Source: Zeus faber (lineage: Eukaryota; Chordata; Actinopteri; Zeiformes; Zeidae). From it: 64,000 nt of DNA. Of this stretch, positions 29,601 through 39,660 are shown one piece after another. Where the stretch lies: the NCBI GenBank assembly GCA_960531495.1, contig OY482848.1:28340208-28404207 (forward strand). Reading direction: 5' to 3'. Each line of letters opens with the position of its first letter. Positions within the stretch are counted from its first letter, which is position 1. The position numbers and the translations under genes are program-made. The notes under the pieces were generated by a model. The model was not told where the DNA came from and did no database searches. It saw only the letters and a program-made list of their open reading frames with translations.

Positions 29601-32600
29601 TCTGGGTGACAAGAAGGTAAGAGGTGTTGAACCGACATTCAGGTTTGTTCTTTTGTTTTGAGGAGTCCTCCAAAGATTCTGCCGTTTACATACAATCTGC
29701 AAGTCTGTTACATCAATATTTATCTCTGCGAGGACTGTGTATTGGATGAGGTTACAACAAGAAGACTTAGACTTCAAAAAATTTAGAACAGTTATACAAA
29801 TATCTGGTAGTATGTAGTGTATTTACTCATTAAAATAGTTATAAAATGCCAACTATTTGTCATTGTTATATTATTTGCAAGACGTCTACATTTCACACTG
29901 GACATTAGCATATTAGTATGTCCAGCGTCTTGATTCTTCATGTTTGTAGCCAGTTTATTCCTGTTGAGGATCACAATTCTTTCAGAATGATAAACATTTG
30001 CTGAGTTCTTACCCTGTTTTAGACCTACCTACTATGGTATTTTAAACATTTTTTGGATACATAGCGCTAGAAATGTATTAAGTGCTAAACCAAAATAAGC
30101 ATCACAGAGAACAACAGGGAAGTTTTGCTTGTTTGGTTGCCACCATACAAGAGAGAAACTAGAGAAAAAAAATATGGAATTGCTCCACAGCTTGAACCAC
30201 GTGCACCACTTTACAATGCAAATGGCCGCTACTCCACAGCCATGGGGCTCATCTTGGGTCAGGAGCGCACGTAGACAACAGGAAAATCTTGATATTCTCA
30301 CAAAGCAATTTCATCTTTTATTAGCAGCTCAGAGTGATCCAAGAAGTATGAGCCATTATTATTATACTTAACACACCTTCGACAGACTAAAAACACTATT
30401 TCCCTTTTACGCAACATGAGACTCCGCTTTAATCTCATGGTGACATTTGCCCTACTTAGGAGGCTATGGCTCTGCCCTCCTGCAGTTCACAATTTGTTTA
30501 CGGGAGAACTTTACAACAATATGGCAGACTGCCAATTGCCTGACTCTTGGGCCATAGTCCAGCTTACTCAGTTAACCGGGACTGACACCAAGTGATCATT
30601 CAATTCTGATCAGTACATTTTTGGTAATGGGACACTGAAATGGGGATTTCAAGTTAAATATGCGATTTTTGCACTTCTTTAGCCTCCTGAGACCATTACC
30701 TTTACCGCATGGTCCAATAACTATATGCAATGGACAGAATGATTTCTAATCAGATTAGATTGTAAAGTGTACTTCGGAACATTTCCTCAAACATAGCTGC
30801 ATTCAACACCTTTTTTTCCCCTTATCTGAATTGGTTCTTTTTTTATCTTTCTTTCTATCGATTTGTGTTAGTCCTAGTGGACTATGTGATCTGATACCCA
30901 GAAGCAGTGCCGTTGCACAGTATTACGGCAAAAAATGTGGCACAGGCTCTTTCAGGTCATCTCCCGCAACAAAGTGCACTGGTCGGTCGGGACTTCCTTC
31001 AGAATCCCGACCGACCAGGAACACATGGCTGAACCCCATGTTTGCGGTACGGGGGTTCCCCAGTCCTCCACGGGATTTTCCCCCTTTGAGTTACTGTTCG
31101 GCAGGAGACCTCGGGGGATGCTCGACCTGATTTAGGAAAACTGGCAGGAAGATCCCAGCACCAGTAAAAAACAAGGTCCAGTACGTCCTGGACCTGAGAG
31201 CAAAGCTACAAGCCTTAGGGCAGGAATCATGGGACAACTTGCTCCAGGCCCAGGAACGTCAGCGCCGTCTGTATGACAGGGGGGGGCTAGGTTAGGACAA
31301 TTCTCACCAGGAGACAAGGTGTTAGTATTACTCTGTACGTCCAGCTCGAAATTACTGGCAAAGTGGCAAGGGCCCTTCGTGGTCACGACACCTTGGGGAG
31401 GTCGATTGAGGTCAAACGCACGGACGGGGGGGTCTGCCTAAATGTGCCACCTAAACCTGCTAAAACAATGGAGGAAAGGCGTGCCCGTGGCACTGGCCAC
31501 AGCGACGTTGAGAGGGACAAGTTGGGGCCGGAGGTTCCAAAGCCAGCAGATCGCACTGCGGCCCTTATAAGTGACTCCCTCCCGGCCAGAGCACAAATGT
31601 CGTGGCGCTGCAGCAGCGCTTTGCCAACATGTTCTCTCCCCTGCCCGGCCGTACGCCCCTCATACTCCACCATGTGGAGAAGACCCTGGGGATAAAAGTG
31701 CGCTCTCGGCTGTATCGCCAGCCCGAAAACAAACAGAAAATAGTGCAGGCGGAATTAGAGGCCATGCTGGACATGGGGGTAATAGAGGAATCTACGAGCG
31801 AATGGTCCAGCCCCATCATGCTATTGGGTAAGCCTGACGGGTCAATGCAGTTCTGCGTAGATTACCGGAAGGTGAACGCGATGTCAATGTTCGATGCCTA
31901 CCTGATGGCCCGCGTCGACAGCCTTCTCGACCAGTTAGGTACGGCTCGTTTTTTTTACGACACCAGATCTAACAAAGGGCTTCTGGCAGATTCCCTTGTC
32001 CCAGCAGTCCAAGGAAAAATCGGCCTTCTCCACTCCGCAAGACCAATTCAGAGTGGTTCCATTCGGGTTGTTTGGTGGGGGGGGGGGGACTGCTCCGACC
32101 GCAGTTAGATAAGACCGCCGCGGTCGGAGCAGCGGTCTAAGGAGGTTAAGCAGTTTTTGGGGCTGGCCGGTAACTATAGAAGGTTTGTGCCGGAATTTGC
32201 AGCACTATCCAGCCCCTTGACTGACTTGAGGCGAAAAGGTACGGTCCAGTAGATCCGGTCAAGTGGTCAGAGCTGTGCCAGCAGGCATTTGTCAAATTAA
32301 AGGCAGCTCTCTGTGGGGAGCCTGTACTGCATACCCCTAACTTTGCTCTTCCTTTCTGTCTGCAGTCGGATGCGTCAGACAGGGGGCTTGGAGCCGTTCT
32401 GTCCCAGGAAGTCAAGGGTGTGGACCGGCCTGTGCTGTACCTAAGCTGGTAGAGCGGGAGACGAGGTACAGCACCATAGAAAAATAATGTTTAGCGATAA
32501 AGTGGGCAGTAACCACCCTCCGCTATTACCTACTGGGTAGGGCTTTCACCTTCTTTTCAGACCATGCCCCACTACAAGGCTCCACCCCATAAAAGACACC

Positions 32601-35600
32601 AAGGCGCAGATCACCTGGTGGTATCTGGCCCTACAACCCTTTAACTTCGCTTCGGGGGGTGGTTTGCTGTCAGCCGGACAGTTCCCGGCCTAAGTGCGAC
32701 GGTGGGGGTATGTGGTGGACCAAGGGGACGGGGCCAAGCCACTGCAGACAAGCGATGCAGGCTCCATCCCAGGGCTGCTCAGCTGCTGGGGATCAGGCCA
32801 ATCAACGGAGGGACTCGCTGATTCGCCTGATCCCAAAACAGGAAGATATAATAGTTTGTGTGTGTGTGTGTCCCCGCAGTAGAGATCGGCGTGCCTGTGA
32901 GTCAGACGGGACTGGGTGAGTCAGCCCGACAGGCAAGCGTCGGACACGGACACGGACAGCGGGAGATCAGACTATTTGTATGTTGGCCTGCGAGCCCCTG
33001 AGTTTCCTTTTTGGCTCACAAACCACCGTTGATTTAAAAAGACTCAACAATAAACACGCCAACTGGCGCTGTTTCACCTCCGCCTGCCTCCTCATTCCCT
33101 GGCTCTGAACCAGAACACACCTCCACAGCAGCATATAATAAAATATATGGTAGATGATTCTCATTGTTAGACATCTCCAAAACAGCTGTTGTTAAGATCT
33201 ACCTACCTACGACTTTTTTTTTGTCTTCAATACCACCAGAGTGGAGCTGCAAACGCTACGCCCACTGTGACTTTTTGTGACTTCTATCATCTACTACATT
33301 ATGTGTTCTTGTTTTTGTGATGGAGAAAAGTAGATTTGTATATTTAGGCACTACCATCAATTTAAGTAAGAGAAGCGTTTGATTTAATTGTTTATATTAA
33401 TGCCTGCTAGTACCCATTTAGAATTAACATATGTTGCTACTTTAGACAGACTACAAGAGAATTCCCATTTAAGTCTGGAATGTGCAAGTCTCAGAGTTGT
33501 GGAACACCACTAGCTGTTATTTTACCTTAGGTACACATCGATTAATCAATCCCATGCCCCACTATTTATCCTCTCAACCTGTCTCTTGTGTCTTAACCCT
33601 CTACTCTCGTACCTCTTGAAGCTGTAGATCTCATCGGGGTCTGCGATGCCATACTCGCGGATCTTCAGGATAATCTGGGCGCTCTTTTTAACCGCACGGT
33701 CGTAGCGCTCGCTGCGGGACAGGAAGTTGAGATCCTCATGTTTAAAATCTGGGTCATTGATAACCAATGACTCTGCAGGGGACAGTAAAACAAAAAATGG
33801 TTAAGAAAATAAATCTGTTCAGGCAAGGCGTGGAAAGTTTATTTCTATCACACATTTCATTACAAGAGTCTACAGCCTGCTGGGCATTTTATTTAGTTGA
33901 ACAATCTCATTTGCCAAACTTCAACATCAAGAATTCTTTGTTGAAAAATAATTTTTATGACACTTTTGACGTCTGAGTCAACATTCAGACGGTTGATACC
34001 TGACATTTTATGAATCGTAAGCCACTAGACTGCCAATATAAATTAACTTTTTCTTTAAAGTTTTAGTATTTATTTTAATTTTATTATCCCTAGAGAATGG
34101 TTATTATATAGCGTATTGTAGAGAGTCTGTCTTTGTATGTATTTTAGCGTCGGAGCTAAAAGATGGAAGGTAGATGAACAAGTGACAGTTCAAATAAAAC
34201 AAAGTTCACAAACTGTTTTAGGACACTTTTATTAACCAAACAGATAAAAGCTGTGGAAAAAGAGGATAAGGATTCATTTTATTATTCAACAACTACAGTG
34301 CTCTCGGTCATTCCAAAATGTTAATAAACCTGAATATTTAAGAAAGTAAAAGTGAGGTTTTGGCTTTCTTAGGATAATATCTGTGTGCAGAATTATTGGG
34401 CAACTCCACTTTTCTCCACTATCGATCGGCTGATAAATGCGCCCCCGCCCACTTCCACCACAGCAGTCAGCCAGGAAATGTGAGGCGTTTGCGTTCTTCT
34501 TTGAGGATAAAATAACCATGATCAGAGCGAGCATCAATCTCTTGAACTTTGAACCCCTGACGTAAAGTTAGACAAGATCAGTCAATCTCACAGAAAAGAA
34601 GTAGCCATGAAGGATTTCGCCTGCATTACACTGTCAGACCTCTGCAAGACTTGACGAATGTAGCTCAGCCACCTCCTGCCTTGACCCTATACCAACGGCA
34701 TTCTTAAAGCGGGTATTTGATAGTGTCGCGAGTCACGTCCTGATGATCATAAACATGTCACTTCAAACTGGCATCTTTCCAGACGCCTTCAAAACAGCTG
34801 TGGTGAAACCGCTACTAAAGAAGGCCAATCTAGATGTGAACTAATTGAAAAACTATAGGCCAATATCCAATCTTCCCTTCATCAGGAAGGTACTCGAGAA
34901 GATAGTTTCAGTACAAATAAACTCTTTTCTCAAAGAAAATAACATTATGGAAGAATTACAGTCAGGCTTTAGAACAAATCACAGCACAGAAACTGCCCTC
35001 ACTAAAATAGTTAGTGATCTCAGGCTGAACGCTGATGCAAATAAGGTCTCAATCCTTGTCCTGCTAGATCTGAGCGCAGCATTTATACACAGTTATACTT
35101 CTCGGCAGAACCAAATGACACTGTAGCCATACAGTCCATCACAAACTGTTTTCTAGCGATAAATAAGTGGATGAGCAATAACTTCCTGAAGCTAAATGAA
35201 AACAAAACAAATCCTTCTGATTGCCCCCCCCCCCCCCCCCAAAAAAGGGACATGCTACTTAAAAACCTAGGGAAACTGGCACCCTGGGTCAAACCTGAGG
35301 TTACAAGTTTGGGTGTCATTCTAGACTCCGACCTAAGCTTCAAGTCCCATATTACACTAATCTCTGTCGCAATGTAGCTGAATGTTATTCTCCCTTGTAA
35401 GTCGCTTTGGATAAAAGCGTCTGCCAAATGACTAAATGTAAATGTAAATATTAACAAGGTGACGAAAGTTTAATTTTTTCACCTTAGAAATATAGCAAGA
35501 GTAAGACCTTTCATAAACCAAAAGGATTCTGAAAAGCTGATTCACGCCTTTGTATCAAGCCGGCTTGACTACTGTAATGCACTTCTCACTGGCCTTCCCA

Positions 35601-38271
35601 AAGTAACTACTGAAAGGCTTCAGCTCATCCAAAACTCGGCTGCCCCGACTACTAACTAGAACTAAGAAGAGAGAACACATCACCCCTGTCCTGGCTGCCT
35701 TACACTGGCTTCCAGTTACATCTAGAGTAGACTTTAAGGTCCTTCTCCTCATATATAAAGCTCTAAATGGGCAAGGACCAGAATACATCACCAACTCCCT
35801 TACTAACTATGTGCCCCCAAGAGAGCTACGATCATCTACTGCTGGCCTGTTAGAAGCACCAAGTAATACACAGAAGAAAATCAGGAGTGCAGCCTTCGAA
35901 ACTTATGCCCCAAAGCTTTGGAATGCACTACCTATAGATATTAGGAAAGCCGGCTCGTTTGCCATCTTTAAAAGAAAACTAAAAACACATCTATTCACTC
36001 TAGCCTACAACTAGAGCTCTCCTGCACTGCTATTTCCACTGCACTGTTATTTCCTATCGGCTGTACCTACGGTTTTATTGCTGCACCTACTGTACCTAGT
36101 AGGCCTACCTAGACTTTTATTGTTTTATAACAATAAAAATAATGAATAAAATAAAAGCTCACACGCAATATGGGGTCCACGCCGAGTAAGGAGAAACCAG
36201 ATATGCAATCTCAATATGCAAATGAGAAGTAGACTAGACACAGACTGAGGGACAGTTTGTTGCTTTAAAATATATGTATAGGCCACAAATCTTTAGGTGT
36301 CTAAATTAGTAGACATCGACTGCGGAAACTGTGCTTTGGCTTGTTTTTAATAATTCTTATGATTAATGTTTTTGATTTTGAATCTTCTAATTCTTATGAT
36401 TAATGGCTTGATTGTATATGATTAATGGCTTGATTTTAATCTTTTACTCTCTGATTAATGTTTAAATCTTTTACTTTCTAATGCGCTGTTGTACAGCACT
36501 TTGAGTTGCATTTATTGTTGGAAAGGTGCTATATAAATACATTTTTACTTACTTACTTACTTACTTACTTAGAAACTATTAGTGTGCAGAATTATTATGC
36601 AACTAAAAGAAAAATGTTCCCATCTCACTTGTTTATTTTCATCTGTTAAAGTGAGAATAATAAACAAACAACTCAAAATGTACAAATAAACATTCTGACG
36701 TTTAAAAAAGATAAATCACTGACCAATATAGCCACCCTTCTTTTCAATAACAGTAATAAGCCTTCCATTCATGGAGTCAGTTTCCTGATCTGTTGACGAT
36801 CAACTTTTTGTGCAACAGCAACCACAGCCTCCCAGACACTGTTCAGAGAGGTGTACTGTTTTCCTTCACCGTAAATGTCCCATTTAAAGAAGGGCCCACA
36901 AGTTCTCAATAGGGTTTAGGTCAGGTGAGGAAGGGCGCCATGCCATTATTCTTTCATCTTTAAGGCCTTTACTGGCAAGCCAGGCAATGGAGTACTTCGA
37001 TGCATGCGATGGCGTATTGTCCTGCATAAAATTCATGGCCTTCTTGAAAGATGCAGACTTTTTCCTGTAACACTGCTTGAAGAAAGTGTCTTCAAAAAAA
37101 CTGGCAGTAGGTTTGGGAGTTGATTTTGAGTCCTTTTTCAACGCGAAAAAGGTCCAACTAGCTCATCTTTAATAATGCCAGCCCATACCAGTACCCCACC
37201 TCCACCTTGCTGGCGTCTGAGTTGAAGTGGCGTTCTGTGCCTGTAACTGATCCAGCCACGGGCCCATCCATCTGGTCCGTCAAGAGTCACTCTCATCTCA
37301 TCAGTCCATACAACATTTGAAAAATCTGTCTTCAGATATTTCTCGGCCCAGTCTTGACGTCTCAACTTATGTGTCTTGTTCAGTGGTGGTCGGGTTTCAG
37401 CCTTCCTTACCTTAGCCATGTCTCTGAGCACTGAACACCTGGTACTTCTGGGCACTCCAGGTGGGTTTCAGTTCTGGAATATGACAGCACTGGAGGATAA
37501 TGGGTTCCTGGAAGCCTCACGTTGGATTCTTCCCAAAGCGTTGGCAGTTCATTTGCGTCTTTTTTGTCTCAACACGTTTCTTGTGACCCTGTTGACTATT
37601 TGCAACAAAACGTTTGACGGTTCTGTGATCACGCCCCAATATCTTAGCAATTTCAAGAGTGCTGCATCCCTCTGAAAGACTTTTTTTTACAGTGTTTGAC
37701 TTTTCAGAGTCATTCAGTCAGTCTCTTTTTTGGCCCATGTTGCCTGAGGAGAAGAAGCTGCCTAATAATTTTGCCCACCTTGATATAGTGTTCGAGTGTT
37801 ATAGAGTGTTAGGCCACACTCTCCCTCGTTACAGAAATACACATCACCTGATGTGCTTTAATCCAATAAGCATTCAAGTTTAAACAGCTTGGAGTTGGAA
37901 AATATGCATTAAAATGATTATATGGTCAAAATACTCACTTGCCTGATAATTGTGCACACAGTGTACGTTTAGCTTCACCTCACGTTAGGAAGAGTTTACG
38001 TAGCCTAGGTTAGCCCGTTAGCCTGTACGTAGCATCACTACATTACCCGACGAGTTTGTTTTAGTGGAGAAACAGGAGAACATGCTTGGTGTAACTTCTC
38101 CAGCACAGCCATGTTTTCTCACCCGACACGCAGCACAGAAGAAGCCACAGCCACACTCTCACCAATCTCTCTCCTCCTCTTGGTCTTCTCGGCTGCTCCG
38201 TCCAGGATGTGGGTGAGCTTTTCCACGTCAAACGAGGCGCCTTTCCTCTCTTTTGAAATGTCAGGATTCAT
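13926..38271 (-). CDS. acox1: Peroxisomal acyl-coenzyme A oxidase 1 (complete, 14 exons per transcript)
   Basis: Encodes the flavoenzyme that starts peroxisomal beta-oxidation: acyl-CoA + O2 gives trans-2-enoyl-CoA + H2O2. Exons (high to low): 38271-38163, 33772-33613, third exon 3I 29601-29441 or 3II 27719-27559, then 26508-26401, 25857-25738, 25637-25522, 24452-24283, 24137-23975, 23866-23676, 20703-20524, 20374-20269, 18573-18430, 17466-17260, 13976-13926. All borders are GT-AG and the phase closes to 1986 nt, 661 aa (human 660). Landmarks: start [34 protein letters not shown] of the acyl-CoA dehydrogenase fold; CGGHGYS; and [13 protein letters not shown], where the first Glu is residue 421, the known catalytic base. 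It ends QSKL, a PTS1 signal, so the protein is imported into peroxisomes. ATG at 38271 has A at -3. In mammals it is PPAR-alpha regulated; I saw no clear DR1 element upstream. Introns are heavily invaded by mobile elements, but the coding sequence is intact. Confidence 0.97.
14525..14895 (+). mobile_element. tRNA-like SINE, copy 2 (diverged)
   Basis: Shares with copy 1 GCATTGCACTG, AGAAGGTCCTGGGTTC, CCTTTCTGTGTGGAGTTTGC and CGTCTGACCAGCG. The B box has decayed to GGTTCAATTCC. It lies downstream in the intron before the acox1 last exon. Confidence 0.7.
14918..15175 (+). repeat. Interspersed repeat family, copy A
   Basis: Aligns with 24745-25035 throughout: AGGCTTGAGCAGATTAATGA / AGGCTCGGACAGATTTACTA, ATTAAATCG, GATCGACTCCAT, a T-rich run, GAGCATTGAAACG, then the GA-rich block and GTGATCGG. 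Non-coding and of unknown class; it resembles non-autonomous DNA transposons. Confidence 0.65.
15300..15780 (+). mobile_element. LINE 3' tail and adjacent repeat fragment
   Basis: About 15466-15515 has CACCTGTCAGTGGTTTTAAT followed by GCTGATTGGTGTA, a widespread transposon-end phrase. 15560-15775 has the end of a fish LINE: GGAGTTTTTCCTTGTCCGGA, then GGATGCTGTTG and the tail GGGCTATATAAATAAAC. Confidence 0.6.
16620..16825. repeat. Non-autonomous DNA-transposon-like repeat
   Basis: Contains paired phrases of a known fish repeat style: CTTCCATTCACAACACGGC on one side and CATGTGTGAAAGGGGCTTAA on the other, with several TTCCCGGAA motifs between. Class not determined. Confidence 0.45.
16840..17065 (+). 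pseudogene. Non-LTR reverse transcriptase fragment
   Basis: The plus frame reads GISSIC... and, in shifted frame, [23 protein letters not shown] sequence: the RT catalytic box (normally FADD) is FADY here, so it is inactive. It then reads toward a segment like [15 protein letters not shown]. Short and frameshifted; clade not assigned. Confidence 0.5.
17600..17732. repeat. (AT)n microsatellite and poly-G run
   Basis: An alternating AT tract at about 17603-17635 and a G homopolymer of about 17 at 17714-17730, in the intron after acox1 exon 12. Confidence 0.9.
19640..20020 (-). pseudogene. LINE 3' ORF fragment in an acox1 intron
   Basis: Minus-strand reading [20 protein letters not shown], then [20 protein letters not shown] and [19 protein letters not shown], followed in another frame by [19 protein letters not shown] and [19 protein letters not shown]. 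This is the well-known end region of a fish non-LTR retrotransposon ORF2 (thumb region). At least one frameshift; not functional. Confidence 0.7.
20800..21420. repeat. Two abutting non-autonomous repeat segments
   Basis: 20803-21020 begins AGGTCCCATATTATACTCC, a common fish repeat head. 21040-21420 begins TTCACCCAAAGTACCTGGAA and contains complementary short motifs (CCTGGAACTTTTAGTCCCAG). No coding capacity. Confidence 0.4.
24745..25035 (+). repeat. Interspersed repeat family, copy B
   Basis: Paired with 14918-15175 (see there). Includes a GGGA tandem stretch at about 24905-24940. Lies in the acox1 intron after exon 6. Confidence 0.65.
27559..27719 (-). other. acox1: acox1 alternative exon 3II
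   Basis: 161 nt, TCCAG|C acceptor (giving [18 protein letters not shown]) and G|GTAATA donor. The peptide [19 protein letters not shown] is close to the mammalian 3II isoform. Mutually exclusive with 3I by phase. Confidence 0.94.
28444..28855 (+). mobile_element. Solo LTR of a Ty3/Gypsy-type element with 5-bp target-site duplication
   Basis: LTR body 28449-28850 (402 bp) starts TG and ends CA and is flanked by TCTAT at 28444-28448 and 28851-28855, a perfect 5-bp target duplication. It is clearly homologous to the LTR at 32711-33127 (shared GGACCAAGG, TCAGCTGCTGGGGATCAG, GAGTTTCCTTTTTGGC and AATAAACACGCCAACT). No internal coding region is attached. It lies in acox1 between alternative exons 3I and 3II. 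Confidence 0.85.
29441..29601 (-). other. acox1: acox1 alternative exon 3I
   Basis: 161 nt, CAG|A acceptor after exon 2 (giving [17 protein letters not shown]) and G|GTCAGT donor. It has the same length and phase as exon 3II 1.7 kb downstream and ends in the same [11 protein letters not shown], but differs in most positions before it (for example [17 protein letters not shown]). This matches the mutually exclusive third exons of mammalian ACOX1, which alter chain-length preference. Joining both exons would shift the frame, so they must be alternatives. Confidence 0.93.
30930..33127 (+). mobile_element. Degenerate Ty3/Gypsy-type LTR retrotransposon with INT before RT (Gmr1-like order)
   Basis: In order: the C-terminal part of an integrase ([14 protein letters not shown] at about 31078, then [12 protein letters not shown], KWQGPFVV at about 31360); a linker; RT start ([20 protein letters not shown], then [27 protein letters not shown]); the RT/RNase H connection ([19 protein letters not shown] at about 32155); and RNase H (SDASDRGLG in shifted frame). 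It ends in a G-rich polypurine-like tract and a 3' LTR at 32711-33127. The RT catalytic palm is deleted around 31950-32140 and there are many stops and shifts, so it is dead. The 5' LTR and gag are missing. It sits in acox1 intron 2. Confidence 0.8.
32711..33127 (+). repeat. 3' LTR of the Gypsy-type element
   Basis: 417 bp, TGTGG...CCACA ends, preceded by the purine-rich GACGGTGGGGGTA. Contains an internal (GT)n and AATAAA near 33049 as expected for an LTR. Homologous to 28449-28850. Confidence 0.8.
34190..34400. mobile_element. Tc1-like terminal fragment
   Basis: Contains GTTAATAAACCTGAATATTT, AAGTGAGGTTTTGGCTTTCT and CTGTGTGCAGAATTATTGGG, the last being nearly the same as the end motif at 36582. 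It is probably one arm of the Tc1-like family represented at 36577-37975, separated from it by the LINE. Confidence 0.6.
34440..36548 (+). mobile_element. L2-like LINE (ORF2 remnants plus 3' tail)
   Basis: Reads [11 protein letters not shown], then [58 protein letters not shown] and VLLDLSAAF (RT motif A). The middle is deleted. Later parts read [35 protein letters not shown] and the C-terminal phrase [20 protein letters not shown]. The 3' tail at 36490-36545 (CAGCACTTTGAGTTGCAT, GGTGCTATATAAATA) is typical of L2/CR1-group elements. A short SINE tail (GTCGCTTTGGATAAAAGCGT) is inserted at about 35386-35452. Frame breaks throughout; not active. It lies in acox1 intron 1. Confidence 0.8.
36548..36576. 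repeat. (ACTT)n microsatellite at the LINE tail
   Basis: Seven ACTT units directly after the LINE 3' end; probably grew from the LINE's own tail repeat. Confidence 0.9.
36577..37975 (-). mobile_element. Tc1-like (DD34E) DNA transposon with defective transposase
   Basis: Ends carry GTGTGCAGAATTATTATGCA (left) and, inverted, GTGTGCACAATTATCAGGCA (right). The minus strand encodes a transposase in pieces: an N-terminal helix-turn-helix region (starting at about 37740, with an early stop), then [20 protein letters not shown] with D at the end of that segment, [13 protein letters not shown] (second D) and [12 protein letters not shown] (E). The catalytic triad is recognisable but the frame is broken between 37138 and 37141 and near the N terminus, so it cannot act on its own. 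In acox1 intron 1. Confidence 0.85.
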
Positions 38272-38547
38272 GTTTTTGGGGTTTTTTTTTCCACGTTCCA
38301 AACGTGCCAAAATGCGCCAGGAGGAGAGACGTGAAGCGGTGCTGCGTAACCTTCCACCTGAGCGAGGCTACGTGTTGTCAGCTACTGTAGTGCAGCGGTG
38401 TCACGGGTTGCCATATCGTGCGAACGTCTCCAGCACCACAATTATAATATATTATAATGTAATATTATATATTATAATAGCAGATCGCTCCAAAGCCGAG
38501 GGGCCCTGACAGAACAGGCACAGTCAAGTTCAAGAGATTATTATATG

Positions 38548-38555
<8 letters not shown>

Positions 38556-38613
<58 letters not shown>
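38556..38613. repeat. (GT)n microsatellite
   Basis: About 28 GT units, preceded by a short AT-alternating stretch, about 285 bp upstream of the acox1 ATG. Confidence 0.97.
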
Positions 38614-38616
<3 letters not shown>

Positions 38617-38829
38617 AATAGAGCTTGAATTAGGTGAGATTCCATCAACTGGATTGGGGAAAATTAACTGTCTACCCAAACATTTGTATGTATTATTACG
38701 TCTAACAATATTATTATAATGTATTATTAAATGTTATTTTATGCCACTATGATCGTGGCCTAATTGAGCAACGATGACAATGCTTAGGGGAAGGACAATA
38801 GGAAGCTGGTCCAGGGTGAAGCGTGTGCA

Positions 38830-39660
38830 GCTGTGGAGGATGAGCGAGCCAGCAAGAAGCAGCAAGGACGAGATGGGAGCGAGCAGAGGAGCAGAAGGTC
38901 ACCTGGAATGAGCTCTGGACAGCTGGACAGCTGCCCTATCCGTCTGCGACGAGGTACCCTCGTGCACACCCTCAGCTGCTGTCAGAAAGCCCTGGGCGAG
39001 GGGCCCTACCGCTGGCAACAGGACCAAGTCCGAAAACCAATCGCGAACACGATCTGCAGTCGGATCGGCCACTGCAAGCACCTTTGCCCAGCAAAGAAGA
39101 TCATCATCAGAGCTGGGGATAAGCCAACACCATCAGCGAGGACCTCCACCACTGGCCTTCTCACAATTGCACGAGACTGGGAGCTGAAAGTTGACTTTGG
39201 GAAGCGGCTTACGTTCCCGGAGGCTGTAGCAGTGACATCTTTGAGGCCAGACATGGTGCTGCAATCTCAATTCTCCAGACAGGTCATCGTCTTGGAACCG
39301 ATGTCCCTTGGGAGGACCGCATTGAGGTAGCCAACGAGAGGAAGAGGGCGCAATACCAACAGCCGCTGGAGCAGATGGGTGGTCAGCTCAGTGTGAGCCC
39401 ATTGAAGTGGGGTGTGGAGGGTTTGCCGGCCAACCCCTTTGCAGGGTCTACAGCCACCAGGGGCCACCAGGTGGAGGGCCATTAAGACCGCCACTGAGGC
39501 AGCCGAGAGGGCCTCTAGATTGCTGTGGATCAAGAGAAGCGATCGGTGGGTGAACAAAGCTACCTGGACACAACCTCACCTCGGCTGGATCGCCCGTGTG
39601 AGGGTGTCTGATGTTGAACGACCCAAAACACCCAGTGACCCCGGTCTACATCACTGATGA
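38830..39660 (+). pseudogene. Retroelement fragment with restriction-like endonuclease signature
   Basis: The plus frame reads VHTLSCCQKALGEGPYRWQQ, DQVRKPIANTICS, then WELKVDFGKRLTFPEAVAVT and LRPDMVL...VIVLEPM, with the PD...(V)xLE spacing of a PD-(D/E)xK nuclease. A shifted frame continues WEDRIEVANERKRAQY, and a third reads RAIKTATEAAERASRLLWIK. This arrangement is common in multi-copy fish retroelement proteins. Flanks lack clear ends. Lies between acox1 and ten1. Assignment to an RLE-type LINE is inference. Confidence 0.55.

Noticed and set aside
31602..32108. 168-codon plus-strand frame as a host gene
   Set aside because: It is the RT start of the Gypsy-type element, truncated before the catalytic motif.
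36577..37975. Active transposase gene
   Set aside because: The frame is broken near the N terminus and between the two catalytic Asp regions, so it is a defective copy.
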